A DNA stretch of 64,000 nucleotides from positions 1 through 64,000 of the forward strand of contig JAYMTL010000116.1 of NCBI GenBank assembly GCA_036897445.1. Reading direction: 5' to 3'. The notes beneath the pieces are model-generated. The model saw only the letters and a program-made list of their open reading frames with translations, made no database searches and was not told the origin of the DNA. Shown here piece by piece: positions 63,464 through 64,000 of the stretch. This DNA comes from Pelargonium tetragonum. Taxonomy: Eukaryota; Streptophyta; Magnoliopsida; Geraniales; Geraniaceae. The position numbers and the translations under genes were made by a program. Position 1 is the first letter of the stretch; each line of letters starts with the position of its first letter.

Positions 63464-63554
63464 AACCTCGTAAACTTGAAGGTGAACTCGGTAGGATGGA
63501 TACTATCCCATATCTAAGCAAGCTTACCTTCTATACTTGATAAACTCATAGCAC
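63464..63554 (-). repeat. Gamma signature copy G
   Basis: On the minus strand: gtgctatgagtttatc, about 44 nt, cctaccgagttc, accttcaagttta, cgaggttgta. It shares ttcaagttta with copy F, but the hairpin stem is partly mispaired. Confidence 0.55.
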
Positions 63555-63600
63555 AAAAAAGAATACATCTTAAAAAAGGACTCTTAATACAAAAACACCT

Positions 63601-64000
63601 AAACCTATATACTTATACTAATAAACTACTCTTACTAAATAAAGAAACCAGGTTATCTATGAAACAAAAAAATGCCAAACTTAATATCTAGAATACCAAC
63701 TATAGAGGAGAAGAGATTCCCCTTCATTTTAAAACTTTGACGCATTTCTTCATCTTCATTCTGGTAACAAAGAGAGAAAAAAAGGAAAGGGCAACTTCTT
63801 TTATAACTATGACTTTTCCGACTGACGTTGACTTAAGAGACTTATCCTTCAGTTTGTACTTATATTACCTTCTGAGTTTAGTATAAGGAGTTTACTTATT
63901 CTTAGGAGTTCGATTCCCCCTAAAAGAAACAACGTGAATAGAAAACTTAATTTATGATCACAAAAAAGCATTCAATGTTTTGCAAAAGAAACTTTTTCGT
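63601..64000. other. AT-rich end of window, no gene
   Basis: Nothing supported. A T-loop-like gttcgattcc at 63908-63917 with gag/ccc flanks lacks a D arm and acceptor partner upstream. Confidence 0.45.

Larger units (their letters stand above)
62821..63600 (-). repeat. Gamma-type tract, minus orientation, two signature copies
   Basis: A CTA-rich, G-poor plus strand. Signature copies F and G lie about 520 bp apart in direct orientation. Similarity between them extends about 60 bp beyond the core on the block-three side (ctgtctact / cagtctact words at 62912 and 63433). The sequence between them is CTA-rich, then A-rich with many agtcaa words near 63320-63410. No open frame. Confidence 0.5.

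Noticed and set aside
63900-63925. T-arm-like gttcgattcc
   Set aside because: No upstream D arm or acceptor partner; a single loop motif is not enough.
1-64000. CRISPR arrays, insertion sequences, retroelements or rRNA genes
   Set aside because: No regularly spaced direct repeats, no long terminal repeats, no transposase or reverse transcriptase frame and no conserved rRNA words were found on reading.

Overview
This 64 kb window appears to be non-coding organellar DNA, most likely from a large, repeat-inflated mitochondrial genome of a land plant or a streptophyte relative. Three things point that way. (1) There are no convincing protein genes: the longest open frames on either strand are under 100 codons, match no family I know, and are no longer than chance allows at about 35% G+C (estimated from sampled lines). 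(2) At 57671-57742 there is a full-length tRNA cloverleaf that closely resembles plant mitochondrial tRNA-Phe but carries a changed anticodon and a damaged acceptor stem. Weaker tRNA-Phe-like remnants lie at about 28.85 kb, 47.75 kb and perhaps 26.78 kb. (3) The rest reads as a mosaic of strongly diverged dispersed repeats. The G+C looks low for a typical plant mitochondrion, so the assignment is provisional; a bloated algal organelle genome is the main alternative.

Layout: I separate three kinds of sequence by eye. Alpha is AT-rich with no clear strand skew and is dotted with GGGCCC palindromes and short purine/pyrimidine hairpin-like words (about 0.7-5.7, 7.2-11.8, 12.6-14.1, 20.4-30.3, 40.8-42.9, 50.5-58.0 and 60.0-62.8 kb). 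Beta is strand-skewed: G+T-rich on the plus strand at about 5.7-7.2, 14.1-20.0, 30.35-35.0 and 45.0-46.7 kb, and A+C-rich, so probably inverted, at about 42.9-44.15 and 46.7-49.7 kb. It contains recognisable diverged copies of the same segments. Gamma is rich in TAG/CTA and poor in TGA (about 1-700, 11.85-12.6, 19.95-20.4, 35.0-36.9, 39.0-39.3, 44.2-45.0, 48.4-48.6, 58.6-59.85 and 62.8-63.6 kb).

The most notable observation is a recurring signature of about 70-110 bp, found at least ten times in both orientations, mostly in gamma tracts. It has a block like CTATGAGTTTATC, a spacer, a block like CTTACCGAC, a short hairpin whose bases differ from copy to copy, and then a purine block like GGAGGAAGGT. 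Changing hairpin sequence with retained pairing suggests a structured RNA or a structured DNA end of a mobile or replicative element. I cannot match it to a described family.

No genes work together here. The window is best read as a graveyard of repeats and tRNA fossils, with the gamma signature as the one candidate for a maintained function. All homology statements come from reading the sequence and from memory of tRNA families; no search was run.
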